The position numbers and the translations under genes were made by a program. The notes beneath the pieces were generated by a model, which had not been told where the DNA came from, did no database searches, and was given only the letters and a program-made list of their open reading frames with translations. Shown here piece by piece: positions 45,993 through 54,748 of a DNA stretch of 64,000 nucleotides. How positions within the stretch are numbered: the stretch's first letter is position 1; each line of letters starts with the position of its first letter. This stretch comes from JACCSI01 sp963815285 (GTDB lineage: Bacteria; Acidobacteriota; Vicinamibacteria; Vicinamibacterales; UBA2999), in the NCBI GenBank assembly GCA_963815285.1, contig CAWFGB010000004.1:248001-312000 (forward strand), read 5' to 3'.

Positions 45993-46693
45993 ACCGCATT
46001 CTCGTGGCGCTCGACGTCGAGTCCGCCGATCAGGCGACCACGCTGGCCGATGCCGTGCGCGGAACGGTCGGCGGTGTCAAGATTGGCAAGCAACTGTTTA
46101 CCGCCGAAGGACCGGCGGTGGTCCGGGCGCTCGCCGAGCGTGGGGACCGCGTGTTTCTCGACCTCAAGTTTCACGATATTCCCAACACCGTGGCCGGCGC
46201 GATGGCCTCGGCGGTGACGACCGGCGCGTGGATGGTCAACGTGCACGCCTCCGGCGGACGCAAGATGATGCAGGCAGCGGCAGACGCGTCGGCCAACACT
46301 GCCGCTCGGCTCGGCCGCCAACGTCCGCTGGTGATCGCCGTGACGGTGCTGACCAGCCTCGATGAAACCCAACTGCGCGAGACTGGAGTGACCGCCGCGC
46401 TGCTCGACCACGTCGTGCACCTCGCCGCGCTGGCGCAGCAGTCAGGCCTCGATGGCGTCGTCGCGTCTCCTCAGGAGATCGTCGCAATCAGGCGCGCCTG
46501 CGGTCCGGACTTCCTGGTCGTGACCCCTGGGATTCGACCGCACACGAATGCGCCCGGGACGGATGACCAGTCGCGGACAATGGGCCCCGCGGAGGCCGTC
46601 AGGGTCGGCGCTTCATACCTCGTCATTGGACGTCCAATTACGGCCGCCGCCGATCCGCGCGCCGCCGCCCAGGACATCGCCCGTCAGACGTGA
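45989..46693 (+). CDS. pyrF: Orotidine 5'-phosphate decarboxylase
   Basis: Final step to UMP. 234 residues. Catalytic array in VFLDLKFHDIPNTVAGA, and the phosphate loop VTPGIRPHTNAPGTDDQSR near the C-terminus. GTG start overlapping the pyrD stop (GTGA). Confidence 0.95.
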   Translation: MNRILVALDVESADQATTLADAVRGTVGGVKIGKQLFTAEGPAVVRALAERGDRVFLDLKFHDIPNTVAGAMASAVTTGAWMVNVHASGGRKMMQAAADASANTAARLGRQRPLVIAVTVLTSLDETQLRETGVTAALLDHVVHLAALAQQSGLDGVVASPQEIVAIRRACGPDFLVVTPGIRPHTNAPGTDDQSRTMGPAEAVRVGASYLVIGRPITAAADPRAAAQDIARQT

Positions 46694-46929
46694 TTCTCAC
46701 GTTGTATTCGAAGCCGGGCTGTCACCTGTGCGACGACCTGCGCGAAACGCTCGAAGAATTAAGGACTGAACATTCCTTCGCGTTCGACGAGATCGACATC
46801 ACGATGGACGCCGGGCTATTCGCGCGCTACCGCTTCGACATTCCTGTGTTGCTGAGGGACGGACGTGAAGTCGCTCGCGGCCGGATTTCCGACCGCGAGC
46901 TACTGGAGATCCTGAAGCCTCAGCCCTGA
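46690..46929 (+). CDS. Small glutaredoxin-family protein
   Basis: 79 residues with a CxxC redox motif near the start (YSKPGCHLCDDLRETLEEL) and the cis-Pro segment FDIPVLLRDGREVARG. Belongs to the short glutaredoxin-like (DUF836) group. GTG start overlaps pyrF by 4 nt, so it is co-transcribed with the pyr genes. Partner unknown. Confidence 0.8.
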   Translation: MILTLYSKPGCHLCDDLRETLEELRTEHSFAFDEIDITMDAGLFARYRFDIPVLLRDGREVARGRISDRELLEILKPQP

Positions 46930-47043
46930 GCCCTGAGCCCTGGGCGCTGAGGCCTGACACCTGGAGCCTGACGCCTGGAGCCTGGTGGGGCATGGGGCCC
47001 GGGGCCCGGGGCCTGGGGCCTGGGACCTGGGACCTGAGGCCCG
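46918..47043. repeat. GCCTG/CCTGAG-word repeat, longest copy
   Basis: About 120 bases of GAGCCCTGAGCCCTGGG, GGAGCCTGACGCCTGGAG and GGGGCCCGGGGCCTGGGG words, filling the gap between the convergent glutaredoxin and pal genes. Confidence 0.7.
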
Positions 47044-47622
47044 TTATTTCGCCGTGATGATGAAGTGCCCGCGCCGATTCTGCTGCCAGCAGCCCTCGGT
47101 CGACTCTGAGCAGAACGGCGATTCTTTCCCTTTGGTGACGATGCTGACGCGATCGGCGCGGATGCCGAGGCTCACGAGGTACTCCCTCACCGAGCTCGCC
47201 CGCCGTTCGCCGAGGGCCAGGTTGTACTCGCCAGAACCGCGTTCGTCGGCGTGCCCTTCGACGGTCACGCGCGTTGCGCTCCAGCGCTTCATCCACTCGG
47301 CATTCTTCTGCAGCGGGCCTCGTGCATCATCGCGAATCGCCGCTTCGTCGAGATCGAAATACACGTCAGCCAATGGACGCTCGGCGTTGAGCTGATCCAG
47401 AGACTTGCCTGCAAAGATCTCTTCTTCGCTCATCGTTTTGGCTGCGGCTGGCGGCGGTGCCGGTGGGGGCGGTGCGGGCGGTGCTGGTGGTGCCGCTGGA
47501 GCAGCCGGCGGAGGTGGTGCAGGGGGCGGCACTTCGGGTGCCTTCTTCGCGCACGCCGCAGCGCCAATCGCGATCACGACACAGAACGTCACCAAGCTTG
47601 CCGATCGTTGGAACACGGTCAT
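47044..47622 (-). CDS. pal: Peptidoglycan-associated lipoprotein (OmpA-like)
   Basis: 192 residues from ATG at 47622 (GGAG upstream). Signal ending AIGAAAC gives a probable lipid-attached Cys24, although the lipobox lacks the usual Leu. A 35-residue Pro/Ala linker follows, then an OmpA domain (VYFDLDEAAIRDDAR; VTVEGHADERGSGEYNLALGERRA) that binds peptidoglycan. Part of the Tol-Pal system; tol genes are not in the window. The C-terminal QQNRRGHFIITAK is characteristic of Pal. Confidence 0.9.
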   Translation of the reverse strand: MTVFQRSASLVTFCVVIAIGAAACAKKAPEVPPPAPPPPAAPAAPPAPPAPPPPAPPPAAAKTMSEEEIFAGKSLDQLNAERPLADVYFDLDEAAIRDDARGPLQKNAEWMKRWSATRVTVEGHADERGSGEYNLALGERRASSVREYLVSLGIRADRVSIVTKGKESPFCSESTEGCWQQNRRGHFIITAK

Positions 47623-47699
47623 CAATGGATCTCCTGCAATGTTTCTCTGGAACTTTCTCGACAACGACGAGGGCAGATTAAGGCCTGCCTTCGGAACTG

Positions 47700-50018
47700 T
47701 CAATCCTGTGCGGACACATCGACGGCAAAAACGCGCAGGCCGAGCACTCGTGCATCAGGCGGTCCGCCACGCTCCGCCGGCACGAACGTGCGCGTGGTCT
47801 CGATCGTGACGCGTCCGCCCGACTGCTGCAGTGCTGCGAGCGGCACGACGACGCGCCAGACGAGGGTGTCCTCGAATCTCGTCGCGCCCAGCACCAGATC
47901 TCCTGCCAGCATGCGCACGGTCGGCAGTTCGTCGAAATAACGCTCGGGACTCTCGACGTGGACTGTCACGTTCACCGCCCTGGCGCCGCCGACAACCCGC
48001 AGCGTCGCGCGGTCTGAGGTCCAGCGCCAGACACCGAGCGTCGGCTCGAACTCCGCTTCGTGCCAGCCCTCGCCATAACCCCACATCAAAGTGTCGGTCG
48101 ATTGCAGGTCAAACTGTTCGATCGATGTGGCGACGCTCCCCCCTTGACTGGAGGTCGACCGTAATGACAGCGTCGCAAGGCCCTCACCCGCCAGCGTCCC
48201 GGCCGGCAGGTCGAACGCATGGAGGAAGAACCCTGGGCCGACCCTCCACTGAGCGACATCAGTACCGTCGAGGGCGGCGATAAAAATCGCCGGTGGGTCG
48301 TTGACGCCACCCAGGTGTCGCCCGCCGACCAGCACACGAACCGCTTCGGGGCGCCGTCGAACTCCCGCCGTGATCGGGCCGATCGACGGCCCTCGGCCCA
48401 TCAACCTGGCGATGCCAGCGGTTTCGGGCGTCAGGGCCCAGCCTTCCTCAGCGAACCACCCCGGCGGGGGCATCCGATACCAGTGCACGGCGCCCGGTCG
48501 CATGCCGCCCAGATCGTTTAGCGACGTCCAGCGCCAGGTGAAGTCCAGACGGTCTTCCCGGCTGCGCGGGTCGATGAGCGCGAGATCGCTGCGCCGGGGA
48601 TCGGCCAGAAACCACAACGGCGCCGTATTCCCATCGCGCCAGTACTTCGTCAGCTCGAGCCATTCACGACGTGGGGGCGATGCCAGCTGCGGCGTGATTG
48701 CCACCACCTCGGCCTCCAGCGGCCGACGGAACGTCTGGTGCATTCCCAGCGCTCCCGGTCGCGTCGTCAGGAACGCTTGATGCATGGCGGCAAGCGCACG
48801 GACGGTCGGACTTGGCTCGCTCGCGTACGCGCCCAGCGCCGGCGCGGCAATGCCGACCGCCCAGAGGGCAAGCCCACCGGCAATTGGAAACGCTGCACGG
48901 CGCGTGACGCTCTCGAGTCCTGCTACCGCCAGGAATGCGACCGCCGGGACGAGCGGCAGCGCGTAACGGACATACGTCGTGTCGTGAAACAGAAGGTGAA
49001 ACACCAGGTACGGCAATGCCAGGAGGATGACCGCCATGAGCGTCCGTCGTTCGCGCAGTAACAACGCGACTACGCCAATGGCACTCAATGCGATCACAGC
49101 GCCACCCAGCAGGACCGAGTCCCACGGATACACGAGCGTGCGCAACAGGGCGAACGCCGCGAGCCGTGGTGAAGGATTGAGATAGAGCATCTCGACCCCA
49201 GCGAAGTCTTCGCCTGCCTGGCTGCCGAGCGCGGCGAGGTAGGCGTCCACCCCACCGCTTGCCATCACCAGGGGGACGCCCCAGAGAAGCACGCCGACAG
49301 CGAACGCCACGCCTCCGCCGAAGATGGCGCCCGCCACACCGCGGCCGATCCGATCGAGCAGCACGCCCGCCAGAAACGGGATCGTCAGCATCGCGTTCTG
49401 CGAACGGAACCCGATGGAGAGGCCGGTCAACAACGCCCCGAGCACGAGCATGCCTCCGGACGAAACCAGGCGATCCGCGTTCAACCGACGGTCGCCAGTC
49501 GCGTCCGGCTGCTGTCGCCACCACGCCAGGGCCAGACAGGCCTGGGCCGCGAGCGCGCCGGCGAGACCTGGCACGTCGCTCATCGGCCGGACCGACAGAT
49601 ACCAGAAGAGCGGGCACGACACCGCCAGGGCGGTGGTCGCCAGCGCCCGGAGGTCGAGCGCCCGCCAGGGCGGCTGAATCAGGTCGATCACGCCGCGCGC
49701 CGTTGACGCGGCAGCGAGAACGCGATACAGCAGGACGATAGCGATCAATGCACTGACGAGCGCCAGCAGCGAGAGAGCGCGCGCCTCGATACTGGATTGG
49801 GGGCCGTCGGAGACGAGCCCGGCGACGGCGACGCCCGCCTTGGCCACCGCGATGTACACGGGGTAGCCGGGAGGGTGTGGCCGATGATCGGCAACGTCGA
49901 AACCCCGCACGCCGAGCGCGAAATTCACTGAGTCGATGTCTTCGAGCGTGGCGGGGAGAAACGGCAGGTGCGAGAGCGCAAAGGCCAGCGCGAGGACGGC
50001 GAGAGCCGGACGGATCAC
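47700..50018 (-). CDS. GT39-type integral membrane glycosyltransferase
   Basis: 772 residues. About ten transmembrane helices in the first ~440, with the lumenal acidic motif LEDIDSVNFALGVRGFD and HPPGYPVYIAVAK, which resembles polyprenyl-phosphate-sugar-dependent mannosyl/arabinosyl transferases. The C-terminal ~300 residues form an extracytoplasmic beta-rich domain. It probably transfers a sugar from a lipid carrier in the periplasm. It overlaps larE by 4 nt, which places it in the LysW-like/larE transcript. Confidence 0.75.
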   Translation of the reverse strand: MIRPALAVLALAFALSHLPFLPATLEDIDSVNFALGVRGFDVADHRPHPPGYPVYIAVAKAGVAVAGLVSDGPQSSIEARALSLLALVSALIAIVLLYRVLAAASTARGVIDLIQPPWRALDLRALATTALAVSCPLFWYLSVRPMSDVPGLAGALAAQACLALAWWRQQPDATGDRRLNADRLVSSGGMLVLGALLTGLSIGFRSQNAMLTIPFLAGVLLDRIGRGVAGAIFGGGVAFAVGVLLWGVPLVMASGGVDAYLAALGSQAGEDFAGVEMLYLNPSPRLAAFALLRTLVYPWDSVLLGGAVIALSAIGVVALLLRERRTLMAVILLALPYLVFHLLFHDTTYVRYALPLVPAVAFLAVAGLESVTRRAAFPIAGGLALWAVGIAAPALGAYASEPSPTVRALAAMHQAFLTTRPGALGMHQTFRRPLEAEVVAITPQLASPPRREWLELTKYWRDGNTAPLWFLADPRRSDLALIDPRSREDRLDFTWRWTSLNDLGGMRPGAVHWYRMPPPGWFAEEGWALTPETAGIARLMGRGPSIGPITAGVRRRPEAVRVLVGGRHLGGVNDPPAIFIAALDGTDVAQWRVGPGFFLHAFDLPAGTLAGEGLATLSLRSTSSQGGSVATSIEQFDLQSTDTLMWGYGEGWHEAEFEPTLGVWRWTSDRATLRVVGGARAVNVTVHVESPERYFDELPTVRMLAGDLVLGATRFEDTLVWRVVVPLAALQQSGGRVTIETTRTFVPAERGGPPDARVLGLRVFAVDVSAQD

Positions 50019-50842
50019 TGGACGGGACGCAGCCGCAACACTTCGTTCAGGCTGCCCCGTCGATATCCCTGCAGATCAACGGCGACGTGCTGGTAACCGA
50101 GCGCGCGCAGCTCCCGCGTCAAATGATCCGCAACTGACGGTTCGAGCGCACGCGGCATCTCGTCCCTGGCAATCTCGAGCCGCGCCAGTGTGTCGTGATG
50201 GCGCACGCGAAACACGCGGAAGCCCAGCTCGCGAAGCACGCTCTCGGCTGCCTCGATCATGCGCAGCTTCTGTTCGGTCACCTCGCTGCCATACGGGATG
50301 CGTGAGGAAAGGCAGGCCGAGGCCGGGACATCCCAGGTGGGCAACCCGGCTGCGCGAGACAGCCGACGGATCTCGTCTTTCCCCAACTCCGCTTCGTCGA
50401 GCGGACTGCGCACCCCGTGTTCGCGCGCAGCCTGGCGTCCCGGGCGATAGTCGCCGCGATCGTCGGCGTTGCTGCCATCAACGACGGCAGCGAAACCGCG
50501 GACGCGCGCCAGCGTCGCGAGGTGGGAATACAACTCGTCTTTGCAGAAGTAGCAGCGGTTGGCAGGGTTGGCACGGTACTCCGGCCGCTCGATCTCCGCG
50601 GTCCGAATGATCTCGTGCGGGATGTCGAACTCACGGGCCACCCTCAGCGCCAGCTGACGATGGGCGTCGGGATAGCTGGCGCTCTCGGCTGTCACCGCGA
50701 GCGCCCCGCCGCCGAGCACCTGGTGTGCAGCATGGGCAAGGTACGCGCTGTCTGCGCCGCCGCTGAAGGCGACAATGACGGACCCCAGCTCCGAGAGAAG
50801 GCCGTGGAGCACCTGCTCCTTGGCTAGTAGCGTGTCGGACAC
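50015..50842 (-). CDS. larE: LarE-type ATP-dependent sulphur transferase
   Basis: 275 residues from GTG at 50842. PP-loop ATP pyrophosphatase (VIVAFSGGADSAYLAHAA, residues 22-39). LarE adds sulphur to build the nickel-pincer nucleotide of lactate racemase and related enzymes. Cys97 and Cys100 (RCYFCKDELYS) and Cys177 (ACLSSRIPYG) give three cysteines; as I recall, this is the pattern of LarE proteins that carry an iron-sulphur cluster instead of one sacrificial Cys. No larB, larC or larA lies in the window, so the target is unknown. It starts 1 nt after the LysW-like gene. Confidence 0.88.
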   Translation of the reverse strand: MSDTLLAKEQVLHGLLSELGSVIVAFSGGADSAYLAHAAHQVLGGGALAVTAESASYPDAHRQLALRVAREFDIPHEIIRTAEIERPEYRANPANRCYFCKDELYSHLATLARVRGFAAVVDGSNADDRGDYRPGRQAAREHGVRSPLDEAELGKDEIRRLSRAAGLPTWDVPASACLSSRIPYGSEVTEQKLRMIEAAESVLRELGFRVFRVRHHDTLARLEIARDEMPRALEPSVADHLTRELRALGYQHVAVDLQGYRRGSLNEVLRLRPVQ

Positions 50843-50843
50843 G

Positions 50844-51098
50844 CTAATCTCCGTCGTCGCGTTCGTCCCAGTCCTCGTCTTCTTCCTCCTCGTCGTCGTC
50901 CTCGTCGTCGTCCTCGTCCTCGTCGTCGTCGAGGTCGTCGTCCTCGTCATCGTCGTCGGCGAGTTCCAGCTCGAGCGGCGCGATTGTGGCAACGCTCAGT
51001 ACCGCCCCACACTCCGAGCAGGACAGTTCATCACCGATGTCGACGTCGGTTTCGTCGATATCAATGTCAGAGTCGCACTCGGGGCACGTGGCAGCCAT
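50844..51098 (-). CDS. LysW-like zinc-ribbon protein with long acidic tail
   Basis: 84 residues. Residues 5-45 match LysW amino-group carrier proteins: zinc ribbon CPEC...CSEC, ECGAVLSVATIAPLELEL. LysW normally ends in EDWGE, whose last Glu carries the substrate. Here about 30 almost purely Asp/Glu residues are inserted, then EDWDE, then a further RDDGD tail, so the attachment site is not terminal. The tail is encoded by GAC/GAG triplet repeats. AGGAG lies 7 nt before the ATG and a consensus promoter is at 51142-51171. It is followed by larE. Function unknown. Confidence 0.8.
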   Translation of the reverse strand: MAATCPECDSDIDIDETDVDIGDELSCSECGAVLSVATIAPLELELADDDDEDDDLDDDEDEDDDEDDDEEEEDEDWDERDDGD

Positions 51099-51141
51099 TC
51101 AATCGCTCCTGATCGGACAAAAAACTCTGAAAGATGTTCGG

Positions 51142-51171
51142 ATTATAACGAGAACCTGATACAGTCTGCAA
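51142..51171 (-). promoter_or_regulatory. Consensus promoter of the LysW-like/larE transcript
   Basis: Minus strand TTGCAG (51166-51171), 18-nt spacer, TATAAT (51142-51147). It is the best sigma-70-like site in the window, giving a leader of about 35 nt. Confidence 0.6.
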
Positions 51172-51208
51172 CGAACGGGCGTCCGCCATTCGGCTCCACA
51201 CTACACAT

Positions 51209-51916
51209 GTGACGACAGCGAAGACCGTCCTCGTGGCCGATGATACGGCATTCGTCCGCGACCGTTTCAAGGCGGCGATTGAGGGCGCGGGACATCGCGC
51301 CCTGACCGCCAGAAGCGCCGCCGAACTGCTCGCACGCGTGCGCATCGAACTGGCGCAGCTCGACCTGATTGTCCTCGATCTGCGCCTGCCCAACGCGACC
51401 GGCCTCGACGTCGTCCGCAACATCCGAAGGATGGACGACGGCCGGCTCCCGATTCTCGTCTTCAGCGGCACGGTGGCCAGCGCCGACGAAGTGCGCCAGC
51501 TGGCGGCACTCGGCGTCGCGGGATACGTCAACGAGTACAGCGCCGTGCAGCACATCCTGCCGTCGCTGGCGCCGCACCTGTTTCCCGACAATTTCAATCG
51601 CCGCGGGAGCCCGCGGGTGGTGCTCGGCATTCCGATCGCCTACCGCTTCGGCAACACGATTGCCGCCGCCTTGACGCTGAATATCAGCCGCGGCGGCATG
51701 GCCATCCGGACCACCAGCCCGTTGGCTCAGGACGCCAAGGCGCGACTCCGCTTTCAACTGCCCGGCTCGAAGAAGGAAACCGAGGCCGACGCCAAAGTGT
51801 GCTGGAGCGACACGCGGGTGGGCATGGGGCTGGAGTTCGAGCGCGTCAGCGATGCGGATCAGAACGACATCAACGACTTTGTCGATGCGCACTTCTTCAG
51901 ACCGCGCAAACAGTAA
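51209..51916 (+). CDS. Response regulator receiver fused to PilZ domain
   Basis: 235 residues. Receiver domain 5-125 with the acidic pair in VLVADDTAFVRD, the phospho-acceptor in LIVLDLRLP, and FSGT. The PilZ domain ~130-230 has RRGSPR and NISRGGM, the two c-di-GMP-binding motifs (RxxxR and DxSxxGG-type). It may couple phosphorylation to c-di-GMP binding. No histidine kinase is adjacent. GTG start at 51209; the divergent neighbour is the LysW-like gene. Confidence 0.85.
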   Translation: MTTAKTVLVADDTAFVRDRFKAAIEGAGHRALTARSAAELLARVRIELAQLDLIVLDLRLPNATGLDVVRNIRRMDDGRLPILVFSGTVASADEVRQLAALGVAGYVNEYSAVQHILPSLAPHLFPDNFNRRGSPRVVLGIPIAYRFGNTIAAALTLNISRGGMAIRTTSPLAQDAKARLRFQLPGSKKETEADAKVCWSDTRVGMGLEFERVSDADQNDINDFVDAHFFRPRKQ

Positions 51917-51956
51917 CCCTGGAAGCAGCGAAAGTGAAGGCGCCGATGGGCCGCCG

Positions 51957-54101
51957 TTACGGGTGACGGAGCAGCCGCATCGCGTTGGCGACAACGATGA
52001 GGGACGTGCCGGTGTCGGCGATGACCGCCATCCAGAGCGTCGCCATGCCGCTCACGGCCAGCGCGAGGAAGGCGGCCTTGAGAACCAGCGACACCGCGAC
52101 GTTGGCGTGGATGTTCCGCACGGTCGCGCGGCTGAGCCGAACCGCGTAGACCAGTTTCGGCAGTTCGTCGGTCATGAGGGCCACGTCCGCGGTCTCGAGC
52201 GCGGCATCGCTGCCGATGACGCCCATCGCAATGCCGACGTCGGCCACCGCCAGCGCCGGCGCATCGTTGACGCCGTCGCCCACCATCGCGATCGGGCCGT
52301 ATCTGCGACGGAGATCCTGAACGGCCGCCACTTTTTCTTCTGGCAGCAGGCCAGCGCGCACGTCATCGATGCCGAGCTGCGCCGCCACCGAACGGGCGGC
52401 CGCCTCCTGGTCACCGGTCAGCATGGCCACGCGCGAAATTCCCTGACGATGCAGCAGCTCGATGGTGTCGGCGGCGACGTCGCGCACCTCGTCGGCGACC
52501 GCCAGAACGCCGATGATCCGGCCATCGCGGGCAACAATAATCGGTGAGGCGCCGGCAGCCGCGATCTGTTCCGAGTGTTCCCTTGCCGTGTCATCCAATA
52601 GTCCTCGATCACCGAGCAGTCTGACGTTTCCGCAAAGAACCGACCGACCAGCGACCTGTCCTTCGGCGCCAAGGCCCGGCAACGCGCGCACGTTGCCCGC
52701 GGCTTCGAACCGGAGGCTGCGCGCCCTCGCCTCGGCAACGATAGCCGCGGCAATCGGATGTTCGGAGCGGCTCTCGACCGCGGCCGCGGCGGCAAGCAAC
52801 TCTGCTTCGGTCACACCAGCCGTGGGCCGAACGCTCGTAACACGCACCGAGGCGCGGGTCAGTGTTCCAGTCTTGTCGAACGCCATGACTCGGACCGCCG
52901 CGAGCCGTTCGAGGTGAATTCCGCCCTTCACCAGCACGCCGCGTCGGGCGGCGCCGGCCAGCGCCGACACAATGGACACCGGCGTCGAGATGACCAGTGC
53001 GCAGGGGCACGCCACGACCAGCAGCACGAGTGCCCGATAGAACCAGTCCTGAAACGATCCGCTGACAACCGGCGGCACCGTCGCGATGATGATGGCTAGC
53101 GCGATAACCCCGGGCGTGTAGTAGCGCGCGAAGCGGTCGATGAACTGCTGCGCGGGCGCACGCTGGGCCTGCGCAGTTTCCACGAGGTGAATGATCCGGG
53201 CCAGCGTGGTATCGCGCCGGCGACGCGACACCGTGACTTCGAGCGCGCCATGACCGTTAATGGTGCCGGCAAACACCTCATCACCCGGGCCCTTGTCCGT
53301 CGGCAGGGATTCGCCCGTGATTGGAGCCTGGTTGACGTCCGAGCGTCCAACCAGGACCTCGCCGTCGAGCGGAATCTTCTCGCCAGGACGGATCAGCATG
53401 ACGGTGCCAATCGTGATCTCATCGACAGGCACGAGTTCCTCGTGACCGAGATGCCGGATGCGTGCTTCGTCCGGCGTTAGATCCATCAGGGCGCTGATCG
53501 CCTCGCGTGCGCGATCCATGCTGCGCGATTCGAGCCACTGCGCGATGGCGAACAAGAAGACGACCGTGCCGGCTTCTGCCCACTCCCGCAGAAACATCGC
53601 GCCGACCACCGCCACGAGCATCAGCACGTTGATGTCGAGTTCGCGGATGCGGATCGATTGAACGGCACGGCGCGCGGGAAACACGCCGCCCGTCACCGCG
53701 GCGGTGACGAATGCAGCAATGGCCAGCGGTTCCGCCACGCCGGCGAACTGGAGCGCGAGGCCGACCGCGAGCGCACCGGCGGACACCGCCACGAGCAGCC
53801 CGCGGGCCGAGGAGGACGGCGACGCGACGGGTTCCTCGTGCTCGAGCCAGGCGCGCATGCCGGTCTCGGCGACGGCTTCGACGATCACATTGGTCGACAG
53901 CAGCGCGGCGTCGTACTTCACATGCAGACGCTGACCGACGATGTCCGGCAGCACGTCTTCGACGCCGCCGATGGGCGTCAGGCGGCGCCGCAGGATGGCG
54001 GCTTCCTCGCCGCAGCACATGCCTTCCACGCGGAAGACCGACTCGGCATGCCGGGTGCAGCGTGGGCACTCGGGCGCCGCCATGGCCGCCGGCGCGCTCA
54101 T
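51957..54101 (-). CDS. Zn/Cd/Pb-type heavy-metal P-type ATPase
   Basis: 714 residues. N-terminal HMA-like domain with GMCCGEEAA (27-35). Eight predicted helices with the CPC metal site (VACPCALVISTPVS), phosphatase loop TGES, phosphorylation DKTGTLT, the SEHP adenine motif and GDGVNDAP. The CPC context fits P1B-2 exporters of zinc, cadmium and lead (ZntA/CadA). It is co-transcribed with the ArsR/SmtB repressor, whose stop it overlaps by 4 nt. Confidence 0.93.
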   Translation of the reverse strand: MSAPAAMAAPECPRCTRHAESVFRVEGMCCGEEAAILRRRLTPIGGVEDVLPDIVGQRLHVKYDAALLSTNVIVEAVAETGMRAWLEHEEPVASPSSSARGLLVAVSAGALAVGLALQFAGVAEPLAIAAFVTAAVTGGVFPARRAVQSIRIRELDINVLMLVAVVGAMFLREWAEAGTVVFLFAIAQWLESRSMDRAREAISALMDLTPDEARIRHLGHEELVPVDEITIGTVMLIRPGEKIPLDGEVLVGRSDVNQAPITGESLPTDKGPGDEVFAGTINGHGALEVTVSRRRRDTTLARIIHLVETAQAQRAPAQQFIDRFARYYTPGVIALAIIIATVPPVVSGSFQDWFYRALVLLVVACPCALVISTPVSIVSALAGAARRGVLVKGGIHLERLAAVRVMAFDKTGTLTRASVRVTSVRPTAGVTEAELLAAAAAVESRSEHPIAAAIVAEARARSLRFEAAGNVRALPGLGAEGQVAGRSVLCGNVRLLGDRGLLDDTAREHSEQIAAAGASPIIVARDGRIIGVLAVADEVRDVAADTIELLHRQGISRVAMLTGDQEAAARSVAAQLGIDDVRAGLLPEEKVAAVQDLRRRYGPIAMVGDGVNDAPALAVADVGIAMGVIGSDAALETADVALMTDELPKLVYAVRLSRATVRNIHANVAVSLVLKAAFLALAVSGMATLWMAVIADTGTSLIVVANAMRLLRHP

Positions 54102-54496
54102 CGCGCTCGCCTCTGTTCCCGGTGTGCGCTGCCTTCCTGAACGTGGGTAAGACCTTGACGGAACAGCGTGATGATGTGCCGATCGTCGAGCGCGTAGAAA
54201 ACCATGCGGCCCTCACGGCGAGGCTTGACGATGCGCAGATTGCGGAGCACGCGGAGCTGATGGGAGACCGCGGATTCGGACATCCGCACGAGCGCTGCGA
54301 GGTCGCAGACGCACAACTCGCCCTGGCTCAAAGCGTCGAGAATGCGCACGCGCGTGGGATCGCCGAGCGTGCGGAAGGTCTCGGCAAGGTCCATGACGTC
54401 GTCTTCGCCGATCAAGGCTGCGCGCAGCTCAGCCACCCGCGCGGGGTGGAGGTGCACGACGTCGCAGAGGTCTGGGACATGTGAGCGAATGCTCAT
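54098..54496 (-). CDS. ArsR/SmtB-family metal-responsive repressor
   Basis: 132 residues. Winged helix LAETFRTLGDPTRVRILDAL ... ESAVSHQLRVLRNL. Two possible metal sites are complete: alpha-3N Cys62/Cys64 in ELCVCDLA with Cys11 in the N-terminal CDVVHLH, as in CadC, and the alpha-5 zinc set Asp105-x-His107...His118-xx-Glu121 with exact SmtB spacing. Expected to release DNA on Zn/Cd/Pb and so induce the ATPase. It has the best leaderless promoter in the window. Confidence 0.92.
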   Translation of the reverse strand: MSIRSHVPDLCDVVHLHPARVAELRAALIGEDDVMDLAETFRTLGDPTRVRILDALSQGELCVCDLAALVRMSESAVSHQLRVLRNLRIVKPRREGRMVFYALDDRHIITLFRQGLTHVQEGSAHREQRRAR

Positions 54497-54532
54497 ATGT
54501 TCATGCTATCCTATCGACTTTCCCAGAGTCAA
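54482..54532 (-). promoter_or_regulatory. Leaderless promoter and operator of the metal-efflux operon
   Basis: Minus strand TTGACT (54527-54532), 18-nt spacer, TAGCAT (54503-54508), then 6 nt to the ATG at 54496, placing transcription start at the start codon. An inverted repeat TGAGC-N4-GCTCA (54482-54495) covers the start site and is a likely repressor operator. Confidence 0.6.
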
Positions 54533-54710
54533 CAACCGTCCAGGAGTTGTCCAACTAACCTAGGAACCAAGTTCAAACCCTGGGTTGGAACGCTGGCCCC
54601 TTGGCGGTTCGACAATTGGGCCGACGGTGCCTCGGGTTTGAACCGGCTGGTTTCGGGGCTTCTAACAACGCTCACCGATGCCGCTGCTCCAAGGCCGCAC
54701 AGAAGGGCCG

Positions 54711-54746
54711 AACTGGACGCCGGCCGCCTAACTGGACGCCGGCCGC
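54711..54746. repeat. 17-bp direct repeat at the peroxiredoxin 3' end
   Basis: AACTGGACGCCGGCCGC at 54711-54727 and 54730-54746 (19-bp period). The 54.5-54.7 kb gap otherwise shows no gene. Confidence 0.7.
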
Positions 54747-54748
54747 GG

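Noticed and set aside
47404..47809. Plus-strand glycine-rich frame over pal
   Set aside because: It is the complement of the Pro/Ala linker codons of pal and of the end of the GT39 gene.
50775..51212. Plus-strand open frame with a long Val/Leu-rich stretch that could pass for a membrane protein
   Set aside because: It is the complement of the Asp/Glu codon repeats of the LysW-like gene and of the larE start. It has no SD or family similarity, while the minus genes have promoter, SD and domains.
54497..54748. tRNA-like sequence (GGTTCGACAATTG) between arsR and the peroxiredoxin gene
   Set aside because: No cloverleaf could be folded around it: no matching acceptor, D or anticodon stems at the right spacing.
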